Source: an uncultured Pseudomonadota bacterium (GTDB taxonomy: Bacteria; Pseudomonadota; Gammaproteobacteria; Burkholderiales; Usitatibacteraceae). Taken from it: DNA of 21,631 nt. Below are positions 1-7,878 of the stretch, piece after piece. How positions within the stretch are numbered: position 1 is the stretch's first letter; the number at the start of each line of letters is the position of its first letter. The notes under the pieces were generated by a model. It worked only from the letters and a program-made list of their open reading frames with translations. It ran no database searches and was not told the DNA's origin. The DNA lies in the NCBI GenBank assembly GCA_937898635.1, contig CALEJW010000246.1, forward strand, positions 1 to 21,631, read 5' to 3'. The translations under genes and the position numbers were made by a program.

Positions 1-1
1 G

Positions 2-1066
2 CTAGCGCAAGGCCCTCGCGAGCCAGAGGGCGGCGGTGAGGACGACGACGGCGCCGCCCTGGTGCGCGGTGCCGAGCCCGACGGGCACCTTCGCGAGGAG
101 CGTGGCGATCCCGAGCCCGACCTGCGCGAGCGCGACGGCGGCGAGCGTGCCCGCGGCCCAGCGCGCCTCGGAGCCGGGAAGGCGCGCGGCGAAGACTCGC
201 CAGGCGAGGAGCCCGGCGCACGCGAGGACGACGAGGGCGAGCGTGCGGTGCACGAACTGCACGGTGGCCATGTTGTAGCCGAAGTTCCTCCACCACGGCT
301 CGATCATGAGGATCTCCGGCGGGATCCAGTGCCCGTTCATGAGCGGCCAGGTGTTGTAGGCGAAGCCCGCGCGGATGCCGGCCACGAGCCCGCCGGTGAG
401 CGCGAGCGCGAAGACGAGCGCGGCGAAGGCGAGTCCCGCGCGGCGAAGGCCCGCGCTCGCGCCCGACGGCGCGGGCCTCAGGAGCCCGTGCGCCACCCAG
501 AACATCGCCGCGTGGATGAGGAGGGCGAGCCCCAGGTGCGCGGTGAGGCGGAACTGGCTCACGCGCGGGTCGTCCACGAGGCCGCTCTTCACCATGTACC
601 AGCCCATCGCCCCCTGCAGCCCCCCCAGCACGAAGATGCCGGCGAGCTTCCAGGCGAGCGGGCGGTCGAGCCGCCCCCGGCCGAGGAACCAGAGGAAGGG
701 CAGGAAGAAGGCCACGCCGATGAGCCGACCGAGCAGGCGGTGGAAGTACTCCCACCAGAAGATGGTCTTGAAGCCCTCCACGTCCATGTCGTGGTTGCGC
801 AGCTTGAACTCGGGCGTGAGCTTGTACTTCGCGAAGGTCTCCGCCCACTGCGCGTCGTCCAGCGGCGGGAGCGCCCCGACGAGGGGCTGCCACTCGACGA
901 TGGAGAGCCCGGAGTGGGTGAGGCGCGTCGCCCCGCCCACCACGACCATGGCGAAGACGAGGGCGCAGCAGGCGAGGAGCCAGGCGGCGACGGTGCGCCG
1001 GGCAGGCGCGCGCGTCGCGCGGATCTCGGCGTCGACGGCGGGGGCAGCGGCGTTCACGGTTTCCAT
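2..1066 (-). CDS. ctaA: Heme A synthase (COX15/CtaA family)
   Basis: An integral membrane enzyme that oxidises the C8 methyl of heme O to a formyl group, giving heme A for a-type heme-copper enzymes. The 354-aa product is the usual length for proteobacterial COX15. Four heme-ligand histidines are present: H109 (EYFHRLLGR), H177 (LTAHLGL), H273 (VQFVHRTLA) and H335 (GTAHQGG). The ATRLTHSGLS motif follows the first helix, and no N-terminal cysteine pair is seen, as in the proteobacterial type. I chose the ATG at 1066 over a TTG five codons upstream; neither has a strong Shine-Dalgarno. The gene diverges from the heme-copper operon, and heme O synthase is inside that operon, so together they supply heme A. 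The palindrome at 1092-1107 lies 26 bp upstream, too close for class II activation of this gene; it may repress it, or leave it unaffected. Confidence 0.93.
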   Translation of the reverse strand: METVNAAAPAVDAEIRATRAPARRTVAAWLLACCALVFAMVVVGGATRLTHSGLSIVEWQPLVGALPPLDDAQWAETFAKYKLTPEFKLRNHDMDVEGFKTIFWWEYFHRLLGRLIGVAFFLPFLWFLGRGRLDRPLAWKLAGIFVLGGLQGAMGWYMVKSGLVDDPRVSQFRLTAHLGLALLIHAAMFWVAHGLLRPAPSGASAGLRRAGLAFAALVFALALTGGLVAGIRAGFAYNTWPLMNGHWIPPEILMIEPWWRNFGYNMATVQFVHRTLALVVLACAGLLAWRVFAARLPGSEARWAAGTLAAVALAQVGLGIATLLAKVPVGLGTAHQGGAVVVLTAALWLARALR

Positions 1067-1091
1067 CTCAGCACAGTCCAAAGGCGGTTTT

Positions 1092-1107
1092 CTTGAACCG
1101 GTTCAAG
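1092..1107. promoter_or_regulatory. FNR/DNR-type binding palindrome
   Basis: CTTGAACCGGTTCAAG is a perfect 16-bp inverted repeat. It contains TTGA-N6-TCAA, the half-site pair recognised by FNR, ANR and DNR regulators (consensus TTGAT-N4-ATCAA). It sits in the divergent gap between ctaA and the heme-copper operon. Its centre (1099.5) is 41.5 bp upstream of the start site predicted from the -10 element at 1129-1134, the class II activation position. The DNR-like regulator at 11762-12475 is the obvious local candidate to bind it; that link is inferred. Confidence 0.75.
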
Positions 1108-1128
1108 TTTTTCCCCGGCACGGCTGCC

Positions 1129-1134
1129 TAGCAT
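1129..1134 (+). promoter_or_regulatory. Predicted -10 element of the heme-copper operon
   Basis: TAGCAT resembles the sigma-70 -10 hexamer (TATAAT) and starts exactly 22 bp after the FNR/DNR box, the spacing of class II FNR promoters. The predicted start is near 1141, giving a leader of about 50 nt before the ATG at 1190. No good -35 is visible, as expected of an activator-dependent promoter. Confidence 0.5.
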
Positions 1135-1189
1135 ACCCCCGGTGATGCGCCGACCTCCCCCGGCGCGCGCCCACCAGGAGGAGCCCCCC

Positions 1190-1372
1190 ATGAGCCAGGT
1201 ACCCGCCCCGCAAGACCCGGCGGACGACGGTCCGGACGACGAGCCGGTCCCGATGATGCAGAGCCTCATCGACAACCCGTTCCTGCTGCTGTTCCTCGGC
1301 GTCGCGATGCCCACCGTCCTCTACATCGTCTGGGGCGTGATGGAGATCGTCGGCATTCCTCTCGCGAAGTAA
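1190..1372 (+). CDS. Single-helix small subunit of the heme-copper enzyme (IIa-like)
   Basis: A 60-aa protein with an acidic, proline-rich N-terminus (about residues 1-25) and one hydrophobic helix (about 31-55), ending in a short IPLAK tail. The ATG at 1190 is supported by AGGAGG at 1176-1181 with 8-bp spacing, the best ribosome site in the operon; an in-frame upstream ATG lacks one and adds an unlikely extension. It is the first gene of the operon, 24 bp before subunit II. Thermus ba3 oxidase has an analogous one-helix subunit IIa that packs against subunit I, so an assembly or stabilising role is likely. This rests on position, size and topology, not on recognisable sequence identity. Confidence 0.8.
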   Translation: MSQVPAPQDPADDGPDDEPVPMMQSLIDNPFLLLFLGVAMPTVLYIVWGVMEIVGIPLAK

Positions 1373-1396
1373 GAACCCCCGACTCCCGAGGACCCC

Positions 1397-1951
1397 ATGA
1401 GCGCCATACAGCCCCCCGCCGAACGCATCTGGTGGAAGCAGCCCCTGGACCGCGTCGAAGGCACCTGGATCGTGATCGCCTTCGCCTGGTGCCTGGTCAT
1501 GTTCTTCATGATGCCGTACTGGCACGTCTACGGTAAGCAGAACCTCTCCAACGAGGCCTACCGCTCCTCGCCCGAGGCCTTCCTCGCGAAGGCCCAGGCG
1601 ATGGTGGACAAGCACACCGTGCGCACGGTCACCGACCAGCAGATCCCGGTGGTCCACCCCGTGCCCGGCAGCGACGTGTACCTCGTCGCGCGCCTGTGGA
1701 GCTTCTGGCCGGTGCTCGAGCTCGAGGAGGGCCAGACCTACCGCCTGCACATCATGTCGACCGACTGGCTGCACGGCTTCTCGCTGCAGCCCGAGAACAT
1801 CAACATCCAGATCCACCCCGGCTACGAGCACGTCGTGACGATGACCCCGACGAAGGAAGGCACCTACTCGATCATCTGCAACGAGTACTGCGGGATCAAC
1901 CACCACACGATGGCGACCAAGCTCTACGTCGTGAAGCCGAAGAAAGGGTAG
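1397..1951 (+). CDS. CuA-containing subunit II of a B-family heme-copper enzyme
   Basis: The electron-entry subunit: a periplasmic cupredoxin domain with a binuclear CuA site that takes electrons from cytochrome c or another soluble carrier and passes them to subunit I. It has 184 aa, with one anchor helix (about residues 23-42) instead of the two of A-family subunit II, as in ba3 enzymes. CuA ligands are complete: H126 (DWLHGFS), then C161, E163 (carbonyl), C165, H169 and M172 in CNEYCGINHHTM. A GAGG site precedes the ATG, and the gene ends 10 bp before subunit I. In ammonia oxidisers the comparable pair (norSY, next to senC) is assigned to the sNOR nitric oxide reductase; given the altered subunit I here I favour that function over oxygen reduction. 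Confidence 0.9.
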   Translation: MSAIQPPAERIWWKQPLDRVEGTWIVIAFAWCLVMFFMMPYWHVYGKQNLSNEAYRSSPEAFLAKAQAMVDKHTVRTVTDQQIPVVHPVPGSDVYLVARLWSFWPVLELEEGQTYRLHIMSTDWLHGFSLQPENINIQIHPGYEHVVTMTPTKEGTYSIICNEYCGINHHTMATKLYVVKPKKG

Positions 1952-1961
1952 GGAGACCGCC

Positions 1962-3683
1962 ATGGCCGTCAATCGCAACTTCCGCACCTGCCCCTCCACC
2001 GGACTCGTCTACCACGAGCCCGCCGAGAAGCTCATCCGCTGGAACGCCGTCGCGGGCGTGGTCTCGCTCCTCGTGGGCGGGGTGCTGGCACTCCTGGTCA
2101 CGCTCACGCGCTGGCCGGCGGTGAAGCTCCTGCCGCCCGACTGGTTCTACCTCGTGCTCACCGCGCACGGGCTGGACATGCTCGTCTTCTGGATCATCTT
2201 CTTCGAGATCGCCGTCCTCTACTTCGCGGCCTCCACGCTGCTGAAGTGCCGGCTCGCCACGCCCAAGGTCGCCTGGGTCGCCTTCTGGCTCATGATCGTG
2301 GGCGCCATCACGAACAACATCGCCGTCTTCAAGGGCGACTCCAGCGTGATGTTCACCTCCTACGTGCCGATGGGGGCGCACCCGCTCTTCTACCTCGGCC
2401 TCATCCTCTTCGCCGTGGGCGCGCTCATCGCCTGCTTCGTCTTCTTCGGCACCCTCGTGGTCGGCAAGGCCGAGAAGACCTACAACGGCTCCGTGCCGCT
2501 CGTCACCTTCGGCGCCGTGACGGCGGCGATCATCGCCGTCTTCACCATCGCCGCCGGCGCGATCATCCTGATCCCCACCTTCCTCTGGTCCGTGGGCCTG
2601 GTCTCGCACATCGACTCCCTCATGTACCGCACGGTCTGGTGGGCCTTCGGGCACTCCTCGCAGCAGATCAACGTGGCCGCCCACGTCTCCGTCTGGTACG
2701 CGATCGCCGCGATCGTCTTCGGCGCCAAGCCCATGAGCGAGAAGGTGAGCCGCGCCGCCTTCGTCCTCTACATCCTCTTCCTGCAGCTCGCGAGCGCGCA
2801 CCACCTGCTCGCCGACCCCGGCCTCACCTCCAACTGGAAGATCTTCAACACGAGCTACGCGATGTACCTCGCGGTGCTCGCCTCCATGGTGCACGGCCTC
2901 ACGGTGCCGGGCGCGATCGAGGTGGCGCAGCGCCAGAAGGGGTTCAACAAGGGCCTCTTCGAGTGGCTGAGGAAGGCCCCCTGGGGCAACCCGTGCTTCT
3001 CCGGGATGTTCATGTCGCTCATCGGCTTCGGCTTCCTCGGCGGCATCTCGGGCGTGATGATGGGCACGGAACAGCTGAACCTCATCATCCACAACACGAT
3101 CTACGTGCCGGGGCACTTCCACGCGACCGTCGTGGTGGGCACCACGCTCGCCTTCATGGCGCTCACCTACTTCCTCATCCCGACGCTCTTCCGCCGCGAG
3201 CTCATGTTCCCCGGGATGGCCAAGTGGCAGACCTACATCTACGGCCTGGGCATGATGGGCTTCTCCGTCTTCATGATGGGCGCGGGGACGCTCGGCGTGC
3301 CGCGCCGGCACTGGGACATGGCCTTCTCCGGCGCGCTCATGCCGCACGAGTTCCCGGGCACGGCCTACCTGATGATGGGCCTCATGGCCGTCTCCGGCGT
3401 CCTCGCGACGGTCGGCGGCGCCATGTACCTCATCAACACGGTGGGCTCGGTGTTCTTCGGCAGGAAGATCCAGACGCCGGACTTCAAGCGGGTTCCCGTG
3501 CGCGAAGGCATGGCGCCCCCGCCGGTTCCGGCGGTCCCCGCCCCGGCGGGCCACGGGACGATCGGCATGGGCGGGTTCGTCGCGCCGGGCACCTTCGTGC
3601 TGGCGATGGTGTTCCTCACCTCCTTCGTCCTCTACTACTTCGTCAACTGGAAGTACCTCTCGACCGTCTGGCCGCTCCAGTGA
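1962..3683 (+). CDS. B-family heme-copper subunit I lacking the active-site Tyr; probable nitric oxide reductase (sNOR-like)
   Basis: The catalytic membrane subunit, 573 aa, with many hydrophobic helices. All six metal ligands are present and align almost number for number with Thermus ba3 oxidase: low-spin heme H69 and H387, high-spin heme H385, and CuB or FeB ligands H231, H280 and H281. The residue four after H231, where oxidases carry the cross-linked catalytic tyrosine, is Gln (GHSSQQ; Q235). Loss of that tyrosine is the hallmark of NO reductases in this superfamily. The neighbours (CuA subunit, ctaB, SCO/SenC) resemble the norSY-senC cluster of ammonia oxidisers. A proline-rich segment (about 510-530) links the last helix. 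Automatic annotation would probably call it a b(o/a)3-type oxidase; the NOR call is inference from the active site and context. Confidence 0.85.
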   Translation: MAVNRNFRTCPSTGLVYHEPAEKLIRWNAVAGVVSLLVGGVLALLVTLTRWPAVKLLPPDWFYLVLTAHGLDMLVFWIIFFEIAVLYFAASTLLKCRLATPKVAWVAFWLMIVGAITNNIAVFKGDSSVMFTSYVPMGAHPLFYLGLILFAVGALIACFVFFGTLVVGKAEKTYNGSVPLVTFGAVTAAIIAVFTIAAGAIILIPTFLWSVGLVSHIDSLMYRTVWWAFGHSSQQINVAAHVSVWYAIAAIVFGAKPMSEKVSRAAFVLYILFLQLASAHHLLADPGLTSNWKIFNTSYAMYLAVLASMVHGLTVPGAIEVAQRQKGFNKGLFEWLRKAPWGNPCFSGMFMSLIGFGFLGGISGVMMGTEQLNLIIHNTIYVPGHFHATVVVGTTLAFMALTYFLIPTLFRRELMFPGMAKWQTYIYGLGMMGFSVFMMGAGTLGVPRRHWDMAFSGALMPHEFPGTAYLMMGLMAVSGVLATVGGAMYLINTVGSVFFGRKIQTPDFKRVPVREGMAPPPVPAVPAPAGHGTIGMGGFVAPGTFVLAMVFLTSFVLYYFVNWKYLSTVWPLQ

Positions 3684-3693
3684 GGCCATCGCC

Positions 3694-4563
3694 ATGACCG
3701 GCCGCGTGAGGCTCTTCCTCGACCTCTTCAAGCTGCGCATCGGCTTCGCGATCGGGCTCACCGCGCTCGCGGGGGCCCTCGCGGTGCCGGGCGCGGCGGT
3801 CGAGGCGTGGCGGGTGGCGCTGCTGGTCGCCTGCGTCGTCGCGGCCTCGGCCTCGGCGGGCGCCTTCAACCAGTACGCCGAGCGCGACCTCGACGCGCGC
3901 ATGGGCCGCACGCGGGGCCGCGCCTTCGTCACGGGCCGCCTCGCGCACGGGCCGTTCTGGCTCGCGGTGATCGGTCTCATGCTCGCGCTCTCCGTGTGCG
4001 CGGCGGCGCTCGCCGTGAACCCGGTGGCCGCGCTCTTCGTCTTCCTCGGCGCGTTCTTCTACGGGGTCGTCTACACCGTGGTCCTCAAGCGGCGCACCTG
4101 GATGAACATCGTGGTCGGCGGGCTCGCGGGCAGCTTCGCGGTCCTCGCCGGCGCGACGAGCGTCGTCCCCGGCGAGGTCGGCCCGGTCGCGGCCTCGCTC
4201 GCGTGGGTGCTCTTCCTGTGGACGCCGCCGCACTTCTGGAGCCTCGCGATCGCGTACCACGACGACTACCGCGCCGCCGGCGTGCCGATGCTTCCCGTGG
4301 TCGTGGGCGACGCCCGCGCCGCGCGCGCGGTGCTCGCCGGCACCGGGGTCCTCGTCGCCTCCTCGTTCCTGCCGCTCGCCTTCGGCCTGGGCCCCCTCTA
4401 CGCCGCCGGCGCGGTGTCGGGAGGCTTCCTCTTCCTGCGTGCCGCCGCACGCCTCGCCGCCCAGCCCTCTCGCGCCACCGCGATGGGAAGCTTCCACGCC
4501 TCCCTCGCCCAGCTCTCGCTCCTGCTCCTCGGCGTGATCGCGGACGCGGCCTGGCGGGGCTAG
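3694..4563 (+). CDS. ctaB: Protoheme IX farnesyltransferase (heme O synthase)
   Basis: A UbiA-superfamily membrane prenyltransferase that attaches a farnesyl group to heme B to make heme O, the substrate of CtaA. It has 289 aa, normal length. The prenyl-diphosphate/Mg-binding motif is N59-x5-D65-x-D67 followed by MGRTRGR; the usual proline after this motif is absent (RAF instead of RP). The second loop motif is PPHFWSLAI followed by DDYRAAGVPMLPVV. It starts 10 bp after subunit I and ends 6 bp before the SCO gene, so it is clearly cotranscribed. Its presence inside the operon, with ctaA divergent, suggests that subunit I carries a modified (a- or o-type) heme. Confidence 0.93.
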   Translation: MTGRVRLFLDLFKLRIGFAIGLTALAGALAVPGAAVEAWRVALLVACVVAASASAGAFNQYAERDLDARMGRTRGRAFVTGRLAHGPFWLAVIGLMLALSVCAAALAVNPVAALFVFLGAFFYGVVYTVVLKRRTWMNIVVGGLAGSFAVLAGATSVVPGEVGPVAASLAWVLFLWTPPHFWSLAIAYHDDYRAAGVPMLPVVVGDARAARAVLAGTGVLVASSFLPLAFGLGPLYAAGAVSGGFLFLRAAARLAAQPSRATAMGSFHASLAQLSLLLLGVIADAAWRG

Positions 4564-4569
4564 CGCCCC

Positions 4570-5406
4570 ATGGGCACCGCTTGCCGACCGCGCTGGCTGC
4601 CGACGGCGGCCGCGCTCGCCTTCGGGGTCGTCCTCGGAACCGTCCAGGCGCGAACGGTCCCCGAGGGCGCCACCCTGGAGGCGGACGCGGTCCTCGAACG
4701 CAGCCAGCGCGCCATCGGCAAGGCCGTCGGCGACCACGCCTTCCGCGCCGCGGACGGCGCGCCCCTGCGGCTCGGTGCGCTGCGCGGCCGGCCGCTCCTC
4801 GTGAGCTTCGTCTACACGGGCTGCTCCCAGGTCTGCCCGACCACCACGCGCTTCCTCGCCCGCGCCGTGGCCGAGGCCGACCGCACGCTGGGGCCCGGGC
4901 GCTACGCGGTGGCGACCATCGGCTTCAACTACCCCTTCGACACGCCCGAGGCCATGCGCGCCTTCGCCCGCCAGCAGGGCATCGACCGGCGCGACTGGCA
5001 CTTCCTCAGCCCCGAGGCCGGCGTGGTCGAGGCGATCACCGCGGAGCTGGGGTTCAGCTACGCGGCCTCCGCGGGCGGCTTCGACCACCTCACGCAGGTG
5101 ACGCTCCTCGACGGCGAAGGCCGCGTCGCGGCGCAGGTCTACGGCGAGAACTTCGAGGTGCCCATGCTCGTCGGGCCCCTCAAGGCGCTCCTCACCGACG
5201 CGCCGCTGCCCGCGGTCACGGTGGAGAACCTCCTCGAGCGCGTGCGCCTGCTGTGCACCGTGTACGACCCGCGCACCGGGCGCTACCGCCTCGACTACCG
5301 CATCGTGATCGAGATCGCGGCCGGCGCCTCGATCCTCCTCGCCACCCTCGCCTTCCTGCTGCGCGAGTGGCACCGCAACCGGCGCCGCACCCGGGCGGCG
5401 GGCTGA
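4570..5406 (+). CDS. SCO1/SenC family copper chaperone
   Basis: A thioredoxin-fold copper and redox protein that helps load CuA in subunit II. It has 278 aa: an N-terminal hydrophobic export or anchor segment (about 10-27), then the SCO domain with the copper motif C85-SQV-C89-P and the partner histidine H173 (FDHLTQ), then a C-terminal membrane helix (about 245-264) and a basic tail. The C-terminal anchor differs from classic N-anchored SCO proteins and would tether the domain at the outer face of the inner membrane. Shine-Dalgarno is weak; the 6-bp gap from ctaB suggests translational coupling. A SenC gene next to a CuA-type HCO pair recalls the norSY-senC arrangement of ammonia oxidisers. 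Confidence 0.9.
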   Translation: MGTACRPRWLPTAAALAFGVVLGTVQARTVPEGATLEADAVLERSQRAIGKAVGDHAFRAADGAPLRLGALRGRPLLVSFVYTGCSQVCPTTTRFLARAVAEADRTLGPGRYAVATIGFNYPFDTPEAMRAFARQQGIDRRDWHFLSPEAGVVEAITAELGFSYAASAGGFDHLTQVTLLDGEGRVAAQVYGENFEVPMLVGPLKALLTDAPLPAVTVENLLERVRLLCTVYDPRTGRYRLDYRIVIEIAAGASILLATLAFLLREWHRNRRRTRAAG

Positions 5407-5413
5407 GCGGGCC

Positions 5414-7351
5414 ATGCTCGCCGCCCTGCAAAGGCTGCTGCAGCGCCTCTTCCTCGCGGCCGAGCGCGCCGCCAACGCGCTCTTCGGCGAGCGGCTGAAC
5501 CCGCTCTACCACCTCGGGGCGCTGAGCTACTGGCTCTTCTGGGTCGTGATGGCCACGGGCCTGTACCTGTACGCCTTCTTCGACACGAGCGTCACCGATG
5601 CCTACCTGTCGGTCGAGCGCCTCACCCACGACCAGCGGTGGGTGGGCGGCATCCTCCGCAGCCTGCACCGCTACGCCTCCGACGGCATGGTGCTCACCAT
5701 GGCGCTGCACCTCGCGCGCCACTTCGCCTTCGACCGCCACCGCGGCTTCCGCTGGTTTTCCTGGGTCAGCGGCGTGGTCCTGCTCTGGCTCGTCTACGCC
5801 TCCGGGATCAACGGCTACATGCTGCCCTGGGACCAGCTCGCGCAGTTCACCGTGACCGCCACCGCCGAGTGGTTCGACGCGCTCCCGGTCTTCAACGGCC
5901 TGCTCATGAGGAACTTCCTGAGCCCGGAGGACGTGAACGACCGCTTCTTCTCGCTGCTCTCCTTCCTGCACATCGGCCTGCCGCTCGCGGTGCTGGCGCT
6001 GCTGTGGATCCACACCCACCGCGTCCCGCACGCGAAGACCCTGCCGCCGCGACCCCTCATGGCGGCCCTCGGCGCGGCGATGCTCGCGCTCTCGGTCGTG
6101 AAGCCGGCGCTGAGCCAGGCGCCCGCGGACCTCGCGACGACCGCCATGGCGCTCGACTTCGACTGGTTCTACCTGCCGGCCTACGCCTTCCTCTACCGCA
6201 GCTCGCCCGGCGCGCTGTGGGCGCTCGTGGGCGGCCTCACGATCCTCGCGGCGCTGGCCCCGTGGCTGCCGCCGAAATTCGGGCGCCGCGCGATCCGCGC
6301 CTTCCACGTGCTCGCGCAGCCCGACAACCGCATCGTGCCGGTGAAGGAGGACGAGACGATCCTCGACGCCTGCCTGAGGAGCGACCTGCCCATGCCCTTC
6401 GACTGCCGCAACGGCGGCTGCGGGGACTGCAAGTGCACCGTGCTCCACGGCGAAGTGGCCCTGGGCGCCTACCAGGAGAGCGCGCTGCCGGCGGCCGAGC
6501 GCGAGGCCGGGCGGATCCTCGCCTGCGTGGCGAAGCCCCTCACCGACGTCGAGATCTCCTACGAGCCGGGGCCGGGCGTCGCGCGCCCCGTCGCCGTGCA
6601 CGAGGCCCGGGTGGTGGCGATGGACCTCCTCGCCCCGGACGTGATGCGCGTGCGCCTGGAGGTCGAGGGCGGCGAGCGGATCGACTACTACGCCGGCCAG
6701 TACATCCACATCCTGCTGGACGACGGCCAGAAGCGGGCGTTCTCCTTCGCCACGCCGCCCCACGAGGCGGGGCCGATCGAGCTGCACATCCGCTTGATCG
6801 AGGGCGGGCGCTTCACCAGCCACGTCTTCACCGACATGCGGGTGGGCGACCGGTTGCGCTTCGAGGGGCCGGTGGGCTCCTTCTTCCTGCGCGAGGAGGG
6901 CGAGAAGCCGGTGATCTTCGTCGCCGGCGCCACGGGATTCGCGCCGGTGAAGAGCATGCTCGAGCACGCCTTCCACGCGGGAATCGCGCGGCCGATGGTG
7001 CTCTACTGGGGCACGCGCAAGCTCGCCGACATGTACCTGCGGGAGCTCCCGGAGCGCTGGGCGCGGGAGCACGCGAACTTCCGCTTCGTGCCGGTGCTCT
7101 CGGACCCGGCGCCCGGCGACGACTGGCAGGGGCGCACGGGTCTCGTCCACGAGGCGATCCTCGCCGACTACCCCGACCTCGCCGGGCACCGCATCTACGC
7201 CTGCGGCTCGGTGAAGATGGTGGAGGCGGCGCAGCCCGCCTTCGCGCGGCAGGGACTCTCGCCCGACGACTGCTTCTCGGACGCCTTCACGCTCGCCCCC
7301 CGCATCCACTCGCCGGAGGCGGACCTCGTGCGCCTCGGAGGACGGCCGTGA
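5414..7351 (+). CDS. Cytochrome b / 2Fe-2S ferredoxin / FAD-NAD(P)H reductase fusion
   Basis: A 645-aa three-part electron-transfer protein. Residues about 25-300 are a cytochrome b/b6-like membrane domain with two histidine pairs, each 14 apart (H85/H99 and H186/H200), the LPWDQLAQ motif and a PEWY-like FDWFYLP segment. Residues about 305-385 form a plant-type 2Fe-2S ferredoxin (C331, C336, C339, C371). Residues about 395-620 are a ferredoxin-reductase-type module: the flavin motif RAFSF (441-445), nucleotide motif AGATGFAP (504-511) and YACGS (605-609). The architecture implies electron flow between NAD(P)H, FAD, 2Fe-2S and two b hemes, and possibly the quinone pool or the downstream heme-copper subunit. 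It overlaps the next gene by 4 bp. The membrane domain is paralogous to that at 7875-9458. I know of no characterised enzyme with this exact layout. Confidence 0.85.
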   Translation: MLAALQRLLQRLFLAAERAANALFGERLNPLYHLGALSYWLFWVVMATGLYLYAFFDTSVTDAYLSVERLTHDQRWVGGILRSLHRYASDGMVLTMALHLARHFAFDRHRGFRWFSWVSGVVLLWLVYASGINGYMLPWDQLAQFTVTATAEWFDALPVFNGLLMRNFLSPEDVNDRFFSLLSFLHIGLPLAVLALLWIHTHRVPHAKTLPPRPLMAALGAAMLALSVVKPALSQAPADLATTAMALDFDWFYLPAYAFLYRSSPGALWALVGGLTILAALAPWLPPKFGRRAIRAFHVLAQPDNRIVPVKEDETILDACLRSDLPMPFDCRNGGCGDCKCTVLHGEVALGAYQESALPAAEREAGRILACVAKPLTDVEISYEPGPGVARPVAVHEARVVAMDLLAPDVMRVRLEVEGGERIDYYAGQYIHILLDDGQKRAFSFATPPHEAGPIELHIRLIEGGRFTSHVFTDMRVGDRLRFEGPVGSFFLREEGEKPVIFVAGATGFAPVKSMLEHAFHAGIARPMVLYWGTRKLADMYLRELPERWAREHANFRFVPVLSDPAPGDDWQGRTGLVHEAILADYPDLAGHRIYACGSVKMVEAAQPAFARQGLSPDDCFSDAFTLAPRIHSPEADLVRLGGRP

Positions 7352-7878
7352 AGCGCGCCCTTCGCCTCGGCGCCCAGGCCGTCCTCTACGCCGCCTTCGC
7401 CGCGGCGCTCGGCTACTTCTCGACCTCGCCCGCCTTCGAGCCGCTGCCCGCGGGCCACGCGCTCATCCGCCTCTCGCTCAACCACGCCGGCCAGCGCAAG
7501 TTCGAGTGCCGCACCCGCACCGCGGCGGAACTGGCGAAGCTCGCCCCCAACATGCGCGCGCCGGAGGACTGCCCCCGCGAGCGGGCGCCCGTGCGCGTGA
7601 AGGTGGAGCTCGACGGCTCGTCCGTCGCCGACATCGTGGCGCCGCCCGCGGGCCTTTCGCGCGACGGGGCCTCGGTCGCCTACCGCCGCCTGCCGGTGCC
7701 GGCGGGGACGCACCGCCTGCGCGTGAGCCTCGCCGACGACGCGGCCGGCACCTTCGACCGCGTGCGCGAGGCGACGCTGCGCCTCGATCCCGGGCGCGTG
7801 CTGGTGATCGATTTCGAGCCGGGACAAGGCGGCATCCTCCTGCGCCACGCCCCGCCCGCCGAGGGCCCGCCGAAGTGA
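7348..7878 (+). CDS. Membrane-anchored protein of unknown function in the NOR-like operon
   Basis: I do not recognise the family. The 176-aa product has an N-terminal hydrophobic segment (about 8-25, an anchor or uncleaved signal) followed by a soluble, presumably periplasmic, part rich in alternating polar and aliphatic residues that looks like a beta-sandwich. Two cysteines (C54, C75) flank an APNMRAPEDC-like stretch and could form a disulfide or bind a cofactor. The GTG start at 7348 is supported by GGAGGA at 7337-7342 and by a GTGA overlap with the previous stop; its own stop overlaps the next GTG in the same way. Such overlap on both sides implies production in step with both cytochrome b fusions, so it is probably an accessory subunit or assembly factor. 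Confidence 0.82.
   Translation: MKRALRLGAQAVLYAAFAAALGYFSTSPAFEPLPAGHALIRLSLNHAGQRKFECRTRTAAELAKLAPNMRAPEDCPRERAPVRVKVELDGSSVADIVAPPAGLSRDGASVAYRRLPVPAGTHRLRVSLADDAAGTFDRVREATLRLDPGRVLVIDFEPGQGGILLRHAPPAEGPPK

Noticed and set aside
62..1096. Long plus-strand open frame opposite ctaA
   Set aside because: Highly charged, repetitive translation with no domain; ctaA on the minus strand explains the region completely.
1962..3683. Simple reading as a ba3-type oxygen-reducing oxidase
   Set aside because: The active-site tyrosine is Gln235 although every metal ligand aligns; the regulator and operon context also favour NO reduction. Kept as an alternative name only.
1896..3980. A 694-codon open frame on the minus strand across the subunit I gene
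   Set aside because: It is antisense to a gene with clear conserved motifs, and its translation is a low-complexity mix of Arg, His, Glu, Asp and Gly, typical of GC-rich shadow frames.
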